A stretch of 56,681 bases of DNA from contig CACWVU010000013.1 of NCBI GenBank assembly GCA_902764415.1, forward strand, positions 1 to 56,681, in the 5' to 3' direction. Shown here in pieces: positions 35,637-44,560 of this stretch (positions within the stretch are counted from its first letter, which is position 1; each line of letters begins with the position of its first letter). A model generated the notes under the pieces. It made no database searches and was not told the origin of the DNA. It was given only the letters and a program-made list of their open reading frames with translations. This DNA comes from an uncultured bacterium. GTDB lineage: Bacteria > Verrucomicrobiota > Kiritimatiellia > RFP12 > UBA1067. Made by a program: the position numbers and the translations under genes.

Positions 35637-36394
35637 ATAAGGGCAGGACCGTCACCGTCGCCGTGATCGCCTCCGCTGCGGTTCTGGCGGCGGTTCCGGT
35701 GTTTTTCCCTTCGGTGGCGGTCGAGGCGGCGTATCCGGTCGAGCGCGCCTGGCGCACGGTCTCGCGCGCCGTCTCAGTCCGCGTCGCCGGCGCGGTGCGC
35801 GGCGCCGAGGCACGCGCCGAGAACGTGCGGCTCCGCCGCGAGCTCGCGGCGCTGGCGGTGGAGCGCGAGGAGCTTGCCCGCCTCGAAGCGGAGAACGCGC
35901 GTCTCCGTCGCGCGCTCGGATACGTCGAGCGCGATCCCGTGCGCTGGATCGCCGCCGCGGTCACCTCGTCCGGCGGGGCCGCCGCGGCCTGGCGGCCGGT
36001 CCTGCGCGTCGACAAGGGGTCGCTCGCCGGCGTCGAGGAGGGAGCGGTGGTGCTTGCGGCCGAGGGACTGGTTGGCGTGGTCGCCTCGGTCACCCCGCAC
36101 ACGGCGGAGATTGCCACCGTCGCCGACCGCTCGGTGCACGTCGACTGCGAGGTGGAGGGCGGCGGGCGCGAAGTCCTCAGGGGGATTTCCTACGGCGGCG
36201 ACGACGGGGCGATCGTGCTCCGGCACTTGACCGGCGCGGCGGACGCGCCGCCGCGCTCCCGCGTCGTCGCCTCGGGCGCGGGCGGGGTGTTTCCGCGCGG
36301 CGTCGAGGTCGGGGTGTGGCTCGGCGGCGGACTGGTCCAGCCGTCCGTCCCGCTTTCTTCGGTAGAGGACGTGTTCATCCGCCGTGCTCAATAA
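35633..36394 (+). CDS. mreC: Rod-shape-determining protein MreC
   Basis: 253 aa. One N-terminal membrane helix (~9-30), a coiled coil of about 45 residues (EARAENVRLRRELAALAVER and on), then the beta-domain with VDKGSLAGVEEGAVVLAAEG and the terminal SVPLSSVEDVFI. Periplasmic scaffold that binds PBP2 and MreD. GTG start overlaps the mreB stop by 4 nt. Confidence 0.9.
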   Translation: MNKGRTVTVAVIASAAVLAAVPVFFPSVAVEAAYPVERAWRTVSRAVSVRVAGAVRGAEARAENVRLRRELAALAVEREELARLEAENARLRRALGYVERDPVRWIAAAVTSSGGAAAAWRPVLRVDKGSLAGVEEGAVVLAAEGLVGVVASVTPHTAEIATVADRSVHVDCEVEGGGREVLRGISYGGDDGAIVLRHLTGAADAPPRSRVVASGAGGVFPRGVEVGVWLGGGLVQPSVPLSSVEDVFIRRAQ

Positions 36395-36842
36395 GCGCAT
36401 CCAGCTGGCGATCGCCGTCCTCGCGCTCGTCTTCGCCGCGGCGGGCGAGGAGCTGCTGCCGCCGTGCCTCGGGGTGGGGTTCCCGCTGCTGCTTGCCGCC
36501 GCGGTGGCCATGGCGCGGCGTCGTCCCGCCGTGACCGCGGTGTTCTTCGCCGTCGCCGCCGGCGCGTTCGAGGACGCCCTGTCGTCCCTGCCGCCGCTCA
36601 CGAGCGTGGGCTTCTTCCTCTTCGCCGCGATCGCGGCGCGGAGCAGCCTCACGCCCGCGCCGGCGCTGTTCGCGGCGTACCCGCTCTACCAGCTCTGGCT
36701 CTCGGTGTGGATCGCGGAGTCCGGCGGCGGCGTCTTCTGGCGCACGCTGGCCGCGCTGCCGGTCGGCGCGGCGGCGCTTGTCGCCGTCGCCGCGCTGCTC
36801 TTCTGGGTCGACGGAAAGGCGGGCGTCAATGAGCGGGGATGA
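36384..36842 (+). CDS. mreD: Rod-shape-determining protein MreD
   Basis: 152 aa with five or so hydrophobic helices and few polar residues. Identity rests on size, topology and its position between mreC and PBP2; sequence itself is poorly conserved in this family. GTG 36384 lies 11 nt inside the mreC end. Membrane partner of MreC. Confidence 0.82.
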   Translation: MLNKRIQLAIAVLALVFAAAGEELLPPCLGVGFPLLLAAAVAMARRRPAVTAVFFAVAAGAFEDALSSLPPLTSVGFFLFAAIAARSSLTPAPALFAAYPLYQLWLSVWIAESGGGVFWRTLAALPVGAAALVAVAALLFWVDGKAGVNERG

Positions 36843-38634
36843 GCGCTCTTCGGTGGTGAGCGACTTCGCCTGCGCGGCGGTCGCCGCGGCGATCCTGCTC
36901 GGGCTCGTGTTCATCGCCGTGCGCCTGAAGGCGCTGCAGGTCGACTCCGCCGCCGACTACGGCTACGCCGAGGCGCGGCAGTCGATCCGCCGGGTGCAGA
37001 CCGACGGACTCCGCGGGCGCATCCTCGACCGCCGCGGCGTCGTCCTCGCCGGCAACCGCGTCTCCTGCGACATCGTCTGCGACGTCGCGCGCTTCCGCCG
37101 CGGCAGCCTCGCGCGGACGGTGGAGGAGGTCATGCGCGCGATCGCCGAGGTCGAGAAGGCGGTCGGGTCGCCGCCGCGCGCGACCGAGGAGCGCATCCGC
37201 CGCCACCTGCGCGCGGAGCTCGCGCGCCCGCTCGTCTGCTGGCGCGACGTGGACCACGCCGCGCTCGCCCGCTTCCTCGAGCGCTCGCGCCAGTTCCCGG
37301 GCTTCTCCTGCCGCGAGGCGGCCGAGCGCGTCTATCCGCAGGGACGGGCGGCCGCGCACCTCGTCGGCTACGTCGGGCGCGACCGCGGCGACGCGGTGGC
37401 CGGCGACGAGAAGTTCAACTACTTCGAGCCCGAGCTCGTCGGCCGCGCCGGCGTGGAGCGCTACTACAACGGCTTCCTGCGCGGCGTGCCCGGCGAGGTG
37501 AAGGTCAGGGTCGACGCGCTCGGCTACGCGATCGACGAGCAGACGGCGGTGGAGGCGACGCCGGGGCCGGACCTCGCGCTCACTCTCGACATGCGCGTCC
37601 AGCGCGCCGCCGAGCGCGTCCTTGAGGGCTGCCGCGGCGCCTGCGTGGTGATCGACCCGCGCAGCGGCGACGTGCTTGCGATGGCGAGCGCGCCAGGCTT
37701 CGACCCAAACGACTTCGTGCCGCGCCTCGGCGAGGAGCGCTACGCCGCCCTCCGCGACGACCCCGCGAAGCCGCTCCTCAACCGCGCCGCCGGCGGCACC
37801 TACGCGCCCGGCTCCACCTTCAAGCCGGTCGTCGCGCTCGCGGCGCTTTCGCTCGGCGTGCCGCCGGACGCCATCTACGAATGCACAGGGGTCTTCACCC
37901 TCGGCGACATGCGCCTCAGGTGCGCGAGCCGCTGGGGACACGGCGCCCTCGACATGCGCCACGCCATGATGAAGAGCTGCAACCCGTATTTCTGCAACCT
38001 CGGCATGGAGGCCGGTACCAACGCGGTCATCGCCGCCGCGCGCGAGTTCGGCCTCGGCGCTAAGACCGGCGTCGACTTCGGCGTCGACGACGCCGGCGTG
38101 GTGCCGGACGCGGAGCGGAAGCTGCGCTCGAACGGCGAGCGCTGGTATCCCGGCGACCTCGCGCAGATGTCGGTAGGCCAGGGCATGCTGCTCGCCACCC
38201 CGCTCCAGATGGCGCGCGTCGCCGGCGCAATCGCGACCGGCAGGCTGGTGACGCCGCGCCTCAAGCTCGACTCGCCGGTGGAGAGCCGCCCCCTCGCCTT
38301 CGCGAGGGAGCACCTCGACGTCGTCCGCGAGGGGATGCGCATGGTGGTCGATGGCGACGGCACGTCGTCCGGCACCGGACGCCGCGCCGGCGAGGGCGTG
38401 GCGGTCGCCGTCTCGGGCAAGACCGGCACCGCCGAGATCGGCGTCGGCGAGCGCCGCCGCAAGAACGCGTGGTTCATCGCCTACGCGCCGTCGGAGAACC
38501 CGACCGCCGCGCTGGCGATCGTCGTCGAGAACGCTGAGGGCGGCGGCGTCACCGCCGCGCCGAAGGCGGCGGAGGTGCTGAAGGCGATCTTCGGCGAGAG
38601 GCAGACATCGGAAAACGAAGGGAGGGAAAGATGA
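36829..38634 (+). CDS. mrdA: Penicillin-binding protein 2, elongasome transpeptidase
   Basis: 601 aa. One N-terminal membrane anchor (~12-32), a dimerisation/pedestal domain starting at GLRGRILDRRGVVLAGN, then the transpeptidase domain. Active-site motifs: STFK with Ser329/Lys332, SCN (383-385) and KTG (Lys531). Cross-links peptidoglycan during cell elongation. ATG 36829 (inside the mreD end) is preferred over an upstream in-frame GTG because it gives a normal PBP2 cytoplasmic tail. The glycosyltransferase partner RodA is not in the window. Confidence 0.94.
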   Translation: MSGDERSSVVSDFACAAVAAAILLGLVFIAVRLKALQVDSAADYGYAEARQSIRRVQTDGLRGRILDRRGVVLAGNRVSCDIVCDVARFRRGSLARTVEEVMRAIAEVEKAVGSPPRATEERIRRHLRAELARPLVCWRDVDHAALARFLERSRQFPGFSCREAAERVYPQGRAAAHLVGYVGRDRGDAVAGDEKFNYFEPELVGRAGVERYYNGFLRGVPGEVKVRVDALGYAIDEQTAVEATPGPDLALTLDMRVQRAAERVLEGCRGACVVIDPRSGDVLAMASAPGFDPNDFVPRLGEERYAALRDDPAKPLLNRAAGGTYAPGSTFKPVVALAALSLGVPPDAIYECTGVFTLGDMRLRCASRWGHGALDMRHAMMKSCNPYFCNLGMEAGTNAVIAAAREFGLGAKTGVDFGVDDAGVVPDAERKLRSNGERWYPGDLAQMSVGQGMLLATPLQMARVAGAIATGRLVTPRLKLDSPVESRPLAFAREHLDVVREGMRMVVDGDGTSSGTGRRAGEGVAVAVSGKTGTAEIGVGERRRKNAWFIAYAPSENPTAALAIVVENAEGGGVTAAPKAAEVLKAIFGERQTSENEGRER

Positions 38635-39350
38635 AGCGCATAGTCGCTGACATCGGCAGGATCGTGGAGTGGCTCGACCGCACGCTGGAGGCGAAGCGGT
38701 TCGACGACGTCTCCAACAACGGCGTGCAGGTCGCCAGCTCCGGCGGCGAGGCGCGGACGGTCGCCTTCGCGGTCGACGCGAGCGTGCGCGCGGTGGAGGA
38801 GGCCGCCGCCGCCGGCGCGCGCCTGCTCGTCGTCCACCACGGCATTTCCTGGGGCGGCGGCATCCGCCGCATTGAAGGCGGCGTCTACCGCGTCGTCAAG
38901 GCGGCGATGGACGCCGACCTCGCCGTCTACGCCTGCCACCTGCCGCTCGACGCGCATCCAAAGCTCGGCAACAACGCGCAGCTCGCGAAGCGGCTGAAGC
39001 TCTCCGCGGCGAAGCCGGCGTTCGTCTACCACGGCGAGACCATCGGGCTCGTCGGCCGCGCCACCCGCGCCACCGCCGCGGCGCTTGACGGGGTCGCGTC
39101 CGGCGACCTCGTGGGCGTCTGCAGCGGCGGCGCCGGCGAGTTCGCCGAGGAGGCGCAGCGGCTCGGCTGCCGCGTCTACGTGACCGGCGAGGCGAACTGG
39201 GGTGAGGTCGTCGCCGCCGCGAACTGCGGCATGCGGATGGTCTGTCTCGGCCACTACGAGACCGAGGTCTGGGGCGTGCGCGCGGTCGCCAAGGCGATGG
39301 CGTCCGCGCTCGGGGTGAAGGCGGTCGACCTTACGGAGGTGCTGAAATGA
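38631..39350 (+). CDS. NIF3/YbgI-like dinuclear-metal protein
   Basis: 239 aa. Metal-binding residues typical of the family are present: VVHHGISWGG near residue 70, HLPLDAHPKLGNN, and GHYETEVWG near the C-terminus. NIF3-like proteins have been linked to GTP cyclohydrolase I-like chemistry and to DNA-related processes, but no firm role is known. ATGA overlap with the PBP2 gene, and overlap with the DUF975 gene downstream. Confidence 0.9.
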   Translation: MKRIVADIGRIVEWLDRTLEAKRFDDVSNNGVQVASSGGEARTVAFAVDASVRAVEEAAAAGARLLVVHHGISWGGGIRRIEGGVYRVVKAAMDADLAVYACHLPLDAHPKLGNNAQLAKRLKLSAAKPAFVYHGETIGLVGRATRATAAALDGVASGDLVGVCSGGAGEFAEEAQRLGCRVYVTGEANWGEVVAAANCGMRMVCLGHYETEVWGVRAVAKAMASALGVKAVDLTEVLK

Positions 39351-40159
39351 AGTCCAATGCCGAGATGCGGAAGGAGTCGTACGCAGTCGTGCGCAGCCGG
39401 TGGTTCTGGATCATCTTCGGGGTGACCCTGCTGCTGCAGGGGATCTGCCAGGGCGCGGGGTGGCTGCTCGGGTCGCTCCACGGCTCGATGGGCATCGTCT
39501 CGCCGGCGGACTTCTTTTCCAAGAAGCTCTCCATGCTGCGGCAGGGGCTGGACTACACGCTGCCCACCGCCGAGGCGTACCGGCAGATGGCATATGCCGG
39601 CACCCTGGAGATGCTGGTCGGCTACGTCCTCGGCGCGGTGGCGCTCTTCGGCATCACCGCGGTGCTGCTGAAGGCGGTCGCCGACGACCGGAAGGACGTC
39701 CTCGGCGCGGCGTTCGGCGGCTTTGGCCGTCCGCTCGGGGTCACCTGGCTTTTGATGGTGATGAACTTCTTCGTCGGGCTCTGGATGCTGCTCCTGATTG
39801 TTCCCGGCATCGTCGCCATCTACCGCTACCGCGCGGCGTGGTACCTGAAGAGCGAGCATCCGGACTGGGGCGCGCTCAAGTGCCTCGGCGAGTCGAAGCG
39901 GATCATGCGTGGGCGGAAGTTCCAGGCGTTCCTGCTCGACATGTCGTTTGTCTTTATGGCGATGCTGGCGCTTTTCGCGGCGTTCGTCCCGATGTCGCTC
40001 GCCAGCCTGCTCGGCGGCGCAGTCGCGGCGATGGCGACGTCGCTGTTCATCGCGCTGCTGGTGGCGGCCATGGTGTACCTGGGGGTCTGGTGCATCGTCG
40101 CCCGCACCGTCTTCTACCGCGAAGCGAGGGATTCCGCGCCGTGTCCTGCCGAATCGTGA
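39347..40159 (+). CDS. DUF975-family membrane protein
   Basis: 270 aa with about five transmembrane helices (first at ~20-38). The stretch ALKCLGESKRIMRGRKFQAF and following LLDMSFV is the conserved amphipathic region of DUF975, a family of unknown function. ATGA overlap with the NIF3-like gene. No further clue from neighbours. Confidence 0.82.
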   Translation: MKSNAEMRKESYAVVRSRWFWIIFGVTLLLQGICQGAGWLLGSLHGSMGIVSPADFFSKKLSMLRQGLDYTLPTAEAYRQMAYAGTLEMLVGYVLGAVALFGITAVLLKAVADDRKDVLGAAFGGFGRPLGVTWLLMVMNFFVGLWMLLLIVPGIVAIYRYRAAWYLKSEHPDWGALKCLGESKRIMRGRKFQAFLLDMSFVFMAMLALFAAFVPMSLASLLGGAVAAMATSLFIALLVAAMVYLGVWCIVARTVFYREARDSAPCPAES

Positions 40160-40590
40160 TCGAGGGGCGGCTGCCGCGCGGCATCGGCGTGGACCGCGCC
40201 GCGCTCCGCCGCGCCGCGGCTCATTTCGCGTCGAAGGCGGAGGCACGCGGTCGCGTCCAGTTCCGCGAAGTGGCGGTGGTGCTGCAGGACGACGCCTTCT
40301 CCGCCGTGACCCACGCGGCGATCAACGGCGCGGAGGGCCCGACCGACGTCACCACCCAGCGCTACGACGCGATGCCGGGCGAGGCCGACGGCGTCTACGG
40401 CGAGCTCTACGTCAACGCCGAGCGCGCGCTCGCCGCCGCGCCGCGCCGCCGCGGCTGGAGCGCGGCGAAGGAGCTTATGCTCTACGTCGCGCACGGAATG
40501 GACCACCTTTCCGGCGCGGACGACCTCACCCCGCGCGGCTACGCCGCCATGCGCCGGCGCGAGCTCGCCTGGCTGCGTTCGCGTCCGTAG
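40141..40590 (+). CDS. ybeY: Endoribonuclease YbeY
   Basis: 149 aa, GTG start 18 nt inside the upstream gene. Zn-dependent endoRNase needed for 16S rRNA 3'-end maturation and ribosome quality control. The signature is YVAHGMDHLSGADD, matching HGxxHLxGxDH, but the third metal-binding His is replaced by Asp. Asp can also bind zinc, so the enzyme may still work. YbeY usually neighbours phoH; that is not the case here. An internal GTG 40156 is an alternative start. Confidence 0.85.
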   Translation: MSCRIVIEGRLPRGIGVDRAALRRAAAHFASKAEARGRVQFREVAVVLQDDAFSAVTHAAINGAEGPTDVTTQRYDAMPGEADGVYGELYVNAERALAAAPRRRGWSAAKELMLYVAHGMDHLSGADDLTPRGYAAMRRRELAWLRSRP

Positions 40591-40603
40591 CGCGGCGCTT
40601 TTT

Positions 40604-40611
40604 GGTATAAT
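40604..40611 (+). promoter_or_regulatory. Extended -10 at start of exopolysaccharide locus
   Basis: GGTATAAT (TATAAT 40606-40611), 12 nt before ATG 40624. No ribosome-binding site. Confidence 0.6.
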
Positions 40612-40623
40612 ACGGCAACAACG

Positions 40624-41703
40624 ATGTTCGCGCTCTACACTAGCACCATTTCAGCCCACCAGCTGCCGCTCGCGCGGGAGCTCGCGGTGCGTCTTGGCGC
40701 GGAGAACTTCCGCTACGTCTACGAGACGGAGCCGGCCGGCGGCAACCAGGAGACGCGCGAGCGCGAGCCATGGATAGTGCGCGCGGACGAGTCCGGCGCG
40801 GAGGAGCTGCTCGAAAGCTGCGAGGTCCTGCTCGCCGGCGGCCTGCGGCCGACAGACCTCTTCGAGCGGCGCGTCGCGCGCGGGCTTAAGACGCTCTACC
40901 AGACCGAGCGCTGGTTCAAGCCCATCTGGATTTCCGGCCGCCTGTTCGCGCCGGGCTCGCTCCGGCTGCTGCACCCTGGATACCGGCGCATGGCGCGGCG
41001 CTTTGCGCGGCTGATGGAAAAACCATCTTTCCAGGTGCTGCCGATCGGCCCATGGGCGGAGCGGGACATGAAGGAGGTGTTCCGCCGGTTTCACGCCGGA
41101 GCCGAGTTTGCGCGCGCGCTCATCCCCTGGGGGTATTTTGTCGCTCCCGGCGCTGGTGTGCCGCGGCGAGTGCCAGCGGAGGGCGGGCTTAAGGTGCTGT
41201 GGGTGGGGCGGCTGCTGAAGCTCAAGCGAGTCGACACGTTGATTGACGCGGTCGCGAAGCTCCGCGCCGGCGGCGACGGTTCCGTCTCGCTCACTGTCGT
41301 TGGCGACGGGCCGGAGAAGGCGGCGCTCGTTCGCCGCGCGGCGCGGCGTTGCGGCGCGGCGGTTAAGTTCTCTCCCGGAGTTGGCATTGGCGAGGTGCGC
41401 GAGCTGATGAGGCGCCATGATATACTTGTGTTCTCGTCGAATGCCCTTGATGGTTGGGGCGCAGTTGTCTCTGAGGCGCTTGAGGAGGGGATGCCGGTGT
41501 TTGGAACTAGCGAGACTGGCGCGTCTGCTGCGCTGCTGCCGGAGTCGCGGCGGTTCCGCTGCGGTGACGTCACTGCGCTGGCGCGGCTCATCGCCGGCGC
41601 GAAGGGAATGGCACCGACGCCGATGCCTTCTGATTTCACCGCCGCCGGCGCGGCGGAACGTCTGCTGGCGGTAGTGGAGCGCATGAAAGGGGAGATGCGG
41701 TGA
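40624..41703 (+). CDS. GT4-type glycosyltransferase
   Basis: 359 aa with two Rossmann-like halves. The donor-binding half has LKVLWVGRLLKLKRVDTLI, LTVVGDGPEK and the E-x7-E-like segment VVSEALEEGMPVFGT. Transfers an activated sugar to a growing saccharide at the cytoplasmic membrane face. First gene of the exopolysaccharide locus, with a nearly leaderless promoter. Overlaps the next gene by 4 nt. Sugar not assignable. Confidence 0.85.
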   Translation: MFALYTSTISAHQLPLARELAVRLGAENFRYVYETEPAGGNQETREREPWIVRADESGAEELLESCEVLLAGGLRPTDLFERRVARGLKTLYQTERWFKPIWISGRLFAPGSLRLLHPGYRRMARRFARLMEKPSFQVLPIGPWAERDMKEVFRRFHAGAEFARALIPWGYFVAPGAGVPRRVPAEGGLKVLWVGRLLKLKRVDTLIDAVAKLRAGGDGSVSLTVVGDGPEKAALVRRAARRCGAAVKFSPGVGIGEVRELMRRHDILVFSSNALDGWGAVVSEALEEGMPVFGTSETGASAALLPESRRFRCGDVTALARLIAGAKGMAPTPMPSDFTAAGAAERLLAVVERMKGEMR

Positions 41704-43190
41704 AGCCAATCGACCGCGAGCTGCTGCTCAACGCGATGAGGTCGGCGGCGATGATCTTCCTCGCCATCATCGCCTGCCGCCTCACCAAGGGGGCGTTCGC
41801 CTGGTTCCTCGCCCTGCTGGGGCTCAACTGGGCGATGAACAACCAGCTCGGCAAGGCGGTGAGCTGCTACATGCTTTTCCCGTTCTTCGTCATCATGAAT
41901 CCGATGATCCTGCCGAAGAACACCCTCTGCGCGCTGGCGCTGAGGCTGGGTCCGGTGCTGATGACGGCGGGGCTGTTTCTCTCTGGGAGCCGGCGGCCAG
42001 GGCGGCATGTGCTGCCGCTGGGGTCAATGACGTTATATTTGGTGGTGGCGGCCATGTCCTCGGCGACCGGATACGCGCCGGTGATCAGCTACCTCAAGAT
42101 AGTCAACTTCGCGATTCTCGTTATGGGACTGTGGGTGGGGCTCAAGAACCTCGACCGGCACCCCGACGACGTGATGGACATGCGCTGCTTCATGCTTGGA
42201 ATGGCGATTGTGCTTGTATTTGGCAGTGCGCTCACGGCGCTTGTGCCCTCGGTCGGGTATCTCAATATGACCAATATGCTGATTCGTGATCACCCAGATA
42301 TGAGCATGGAAGAGATCAACTTAATCGTTGCCAATATGCAGGGAGTGAGACTCTTCGCAGGAATGACCAACCAGAGCCAGTGCTTGGCGATTCTGTTGCC
42401 GTGTATGTTTGCATGGGTTACATGCGATATGCTCTTCATTGAGAGAAGGGTCTCCGTGCTCCATCTGTCGCTGATAGTGTGTTCGCTGCCGCTGATTCAC
42501 ATGACACGTTCGCGGACTTCGTTCTGCGCTACGGCGTCGGCTGTCGTGCTCATATATTTCTGGTGCCTTCAGGTGGTGCGAATCCGAGCGCGGCTAAAGG
42601 CGGCGTTTAGAACTGGAATGGCGGTGGTGATACTGCTCTGCGTTGCGTATGGCGTCTATTCCCAGATTAAGTACGACTCGATTTCCAAGTGGCTGAGGAA
42701 GACTGAATTCGTTGAAGGCGACCAACGTTCGCTTGCAGAGGCGTTCACCAGCAGCCGCATGGGGCTGGTCGACCAGAGCATGCGCGACTTCCGCCGCAAC
42801 CCGCTTCTCGGCAAGGGATTCCAGGTGATGGAGTACATGCAGGGTATGAGCGGCTTCCGGCTGACGGCGTCAATAGAGAAGGGGGTGCTGCCGATCATGA
42901 TCCTCGGCGAGACCGGCGTCGTGGGCATGGTCGCCTTCATCTTCTTCCTTCTCGCGTTCTATGGCGGCTGTATGCAAAAGCGACTATACGTGACGATGGC
43001 GCTCTTCACGGTGATGGTGGCGTGCAACTTCGGCGAGGCCAATTTCTTTTCTCCCGGTGGACCGGGGGGCATGCTGTGGGTGATCTGCGTCGGCGGCGGG
43101 TTCCTCATCGACACCCTGCTGCTGCACCGCCGCCGGATCGAGCGGATGATGCGCGCGGCTCCACCGCCGCCGTTAGGGGCGTGGCGATGA
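41700..43190 (+). CDS. Wzy/O-antigen-ligase-like membrane polymerase
   Basis: 496 aa with about 10-12 hydrophobic helices and a large periplasmic loop (SKWLRKTEFVEGDQRSLAEA through NPLLGKGFQVMEY). The R/NPLLGKGF pattern is typical of the Wzy/WaaL superfamily that joins polysaccharide units. Roughly 42250-42720 has lower GC and different codon use from the rest of the gene, hinting at mosaic origin. GTG start at 41700 overlaps the upstream glycosyltransferase, and the end overlaps the next one. Confidence 0.8.
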   Translation: MKPIDRELLLNAMRSAAMIFLAIIACRLTKGAFAWFLALLGLNWAMNNQLGKAVSCYMLFPFFVIMNPMILPKNTLCALALRLGPVLMTAGLFLSGSRRPGRHVLPLGSMTLYLVVAAMSSATGYAPVISYLKIVNFAILVMGLWVGLKNLDRHPDDVMDMRCFMLGMAIVLVFGSALTALVPSVGYLNMTNMLIRDHPDMSMEEINLIVANMQGVRLFAGMTNQSQCLAILLPCMFAWVTCDMLFIERRVSVLHLSLIVCSLPLIHMTRSRTSFCATASAVVLIYFWCLQVVRIRARLKAAFRTGMAVVILLCVAYGVYSQIKYDSISKWLRKTEFVEGDQRSLAEAFTSSRMGLVDQSMRDFRRNPLLGKGFQVMEYMQGMSGFRLTASIEKGVLPIMILGETGVVGMVAFIFFLLAFYGGCMQKRLYVTMALFTVMVACNFGEANFFSPGGPGGMLWVICVGGGFLIDTLLLHRRRIERMMRAAPPPPLGAWR

Positions 43191-44266
43191 CCGAGCCGGC
43201 GAGGGTCGTCCACGTGGTGAAGGGGCTGGAGGCGAACTCCGGGGTAGCGGTGTTCGTCTCGGAGCTCGCCCGCGAGCAGGCGGCGGCGGGGACGGATGTC
43301 ACAGTTCTGTGCGACTACCGTCCCGAGCTCGCCCCGCCGCCGCCGGTGCGGCTTGCCGTTGGGCGTCCGCTTTCGTCCGCCGCCGCGAGACGCGGCGACA
43401 GGGTGCACATCCACGCGCTCTGGTCGCTCTTCTGCCTCCGCGCGCTTCTCTTCTGCCGGCTCCGCGGCATCCGGTACGTAGTCTCTCCCCACGGTTCGCT
43501 GATGCCCAGGGTGTTCTCGCGCGGACGGATCAAGAAGGCGCTCGTTTGGCGGCTCCTGCTGCGTCCGCTCGTCCGCCGCGCCGCGCTCGTCCACTGCACG
43601 AGCGAGGCCGAGGCCGACGCCTGCCGCGCGCTCGGGATCGACGGTCCGTTCGTGGTGGCGCCGCTCGGGGTGCGGCTGCCGGAGCGGATCGATCCGCCGG
43701 AGGCGAAGGGGAAGGGGTACGTGGCGCTCTTCCTCGGTCGGCTCGGCGAGGAGAAGGGGCTTTTCACGCTGATGGACGCGTGGGAGCGGGTGCGTCCGGC
43801 GGGCTGGCGGCTCAGGCTGGCGGGGCCGGACTGGGACGGCTTCGCGGCGAAGCTCAGGCGCCGCGTGGCGGCGTTCGCCGACTCGGTGGAGTTCGTCGGC
43901 GAGGCGGGGCCGGAGGCGAAGGACCGCCTCTACCGCGAGGCGGACCTCTTCGTGCTGCCGAGCCCGATGGAGAATTTTTCGGCGGTGGTCCTGGAGGCGC
44001 TTGCCTACGCGACGCCGGTCATCTGCACCACGGGGACTCCCTGGCAGGCGGTCGAGGAGCGCCGCTGCGGCTGGCGGGTCGAGCCCGACTCCGCCGCGGC
44101 GCTCGCCGCGGCGCTCGCCGCGGCGACCTCCATCTCCGACGCCGAGCGCGCCGAGATGGGCGCCCGCGGCCGCGAGCTCGCGGCGGAGCGGTTCTCCTGG
44201 CAGGGCGTCGAACGGCGGATTTACGCGGCGATGCAGGTTGCGCTTGCGGGTGCAGGTATGGTATAA
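43187..44266 (+). CDS. GT4-type glycosyltransferase
   Basis: 359 aa. N-terminal half begins ARVVHVVKGLEANSGVAVFV; the donor half shows ALFLGRLGEEKGLFTLMDAW, RLRLAGPDWDG and SPMENFSAVVLEALAYATPV, the E-x7-E motif of GT4 enzymes. ATG 43187 overlaps the polymerase stop. The final codons ATG-GTA-TAA are also part of the TGGTATAAT promoter of the next gene. Confidence 0.9.
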   Translation: MTEPARVVHVVKGLEANSGVAVFVSELAREQAAAGTDVTVLCDYRPELAPPPPVRLAVGRPLSSAAARRGDRVHIHALWSLFCLRALLFCRLRGIRYVVSPHGSLMPRVFSRGRIKKALVWRLLLRPLVRRAALVHCTSEAEADACRALGIDGPFVVAPLGVRLPERIDPPEAKGKGYVALFLGRLGEEKGLFTLMDAWERVRPAGWRLRLAGPDWDGFAAKLRRRVAAFADSVEFVGEAGPEAKDRLYREADLFVLPSPMENFSAVVLEALAYATPVICTTGTPWQAVEERRCGWRVEPDSAAALAAALAAATSISDAERAEMGARGRELAAERFSWQGVERRIYAAMQVALAGAGMV

Positions 44267-44267
44267 T
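44238..44267 (+). promoter_or_regulatory. Promoter of ACT/UPF0210 genes
   Basis: TTGCGC (44238-44243), 18-nt spacer and TATAAT (44262-44267) with TGG extension, embedded in the last codons of the glycosyltransferase gene. 10 nt to ATG 44278. Confidence 0.7.
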
Positions 44268-44277
44268 TCAGTCTAAT

Positions 44278-44550
44278 ATGAAAAAGATAATCATAACCGT
44301 AGTCGGCAAGGACACCGTCGGCATCATCGCCCGCGTCAGCGCCTACCTCGCGAAGAACGGGGTGAACATCCTTGACATCGCCCAGACCGTGGTCGGCGGC
44401 TACTTCAACATGATGATGGTGGTGGACGGCTCGAAGTACACGAAGTCGTTCGAGCGCCTCGGCGCCGCCCTCGACCGGATCGGCGCGGAGATGGGCCTCA
44501 AGATCCGCTGCCAGAAGTCCGAGATCTTCGAGAAGATGCACCGCGTGTGA
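44278..44550 (+). CDS. ACT-domain protein (UPF0237 type)
   Basis: 90 aa, a single ACT domain: [20 protein letters not shown] and [23 protein letters not shown] domains bind small ligands, often amino acids. This family is regularly found next to a UPF0210 gene, as here, and the pair probably forms one regulatory or enzymatic unit of unknown function. No ribosome-binding site; start is 10 nt after the -10. Confidence 0.9.
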   Translation: MKKIIITVVGKDTVGIIARVSAYLAKNGVNILDIAQTVVGGYFNMMMVVDGSKYTKSFERLGAALDRIGAEMGLKIRCQKSEIFEKMHRV

Positions 44551-44560
44551 GGGTAGGGCG

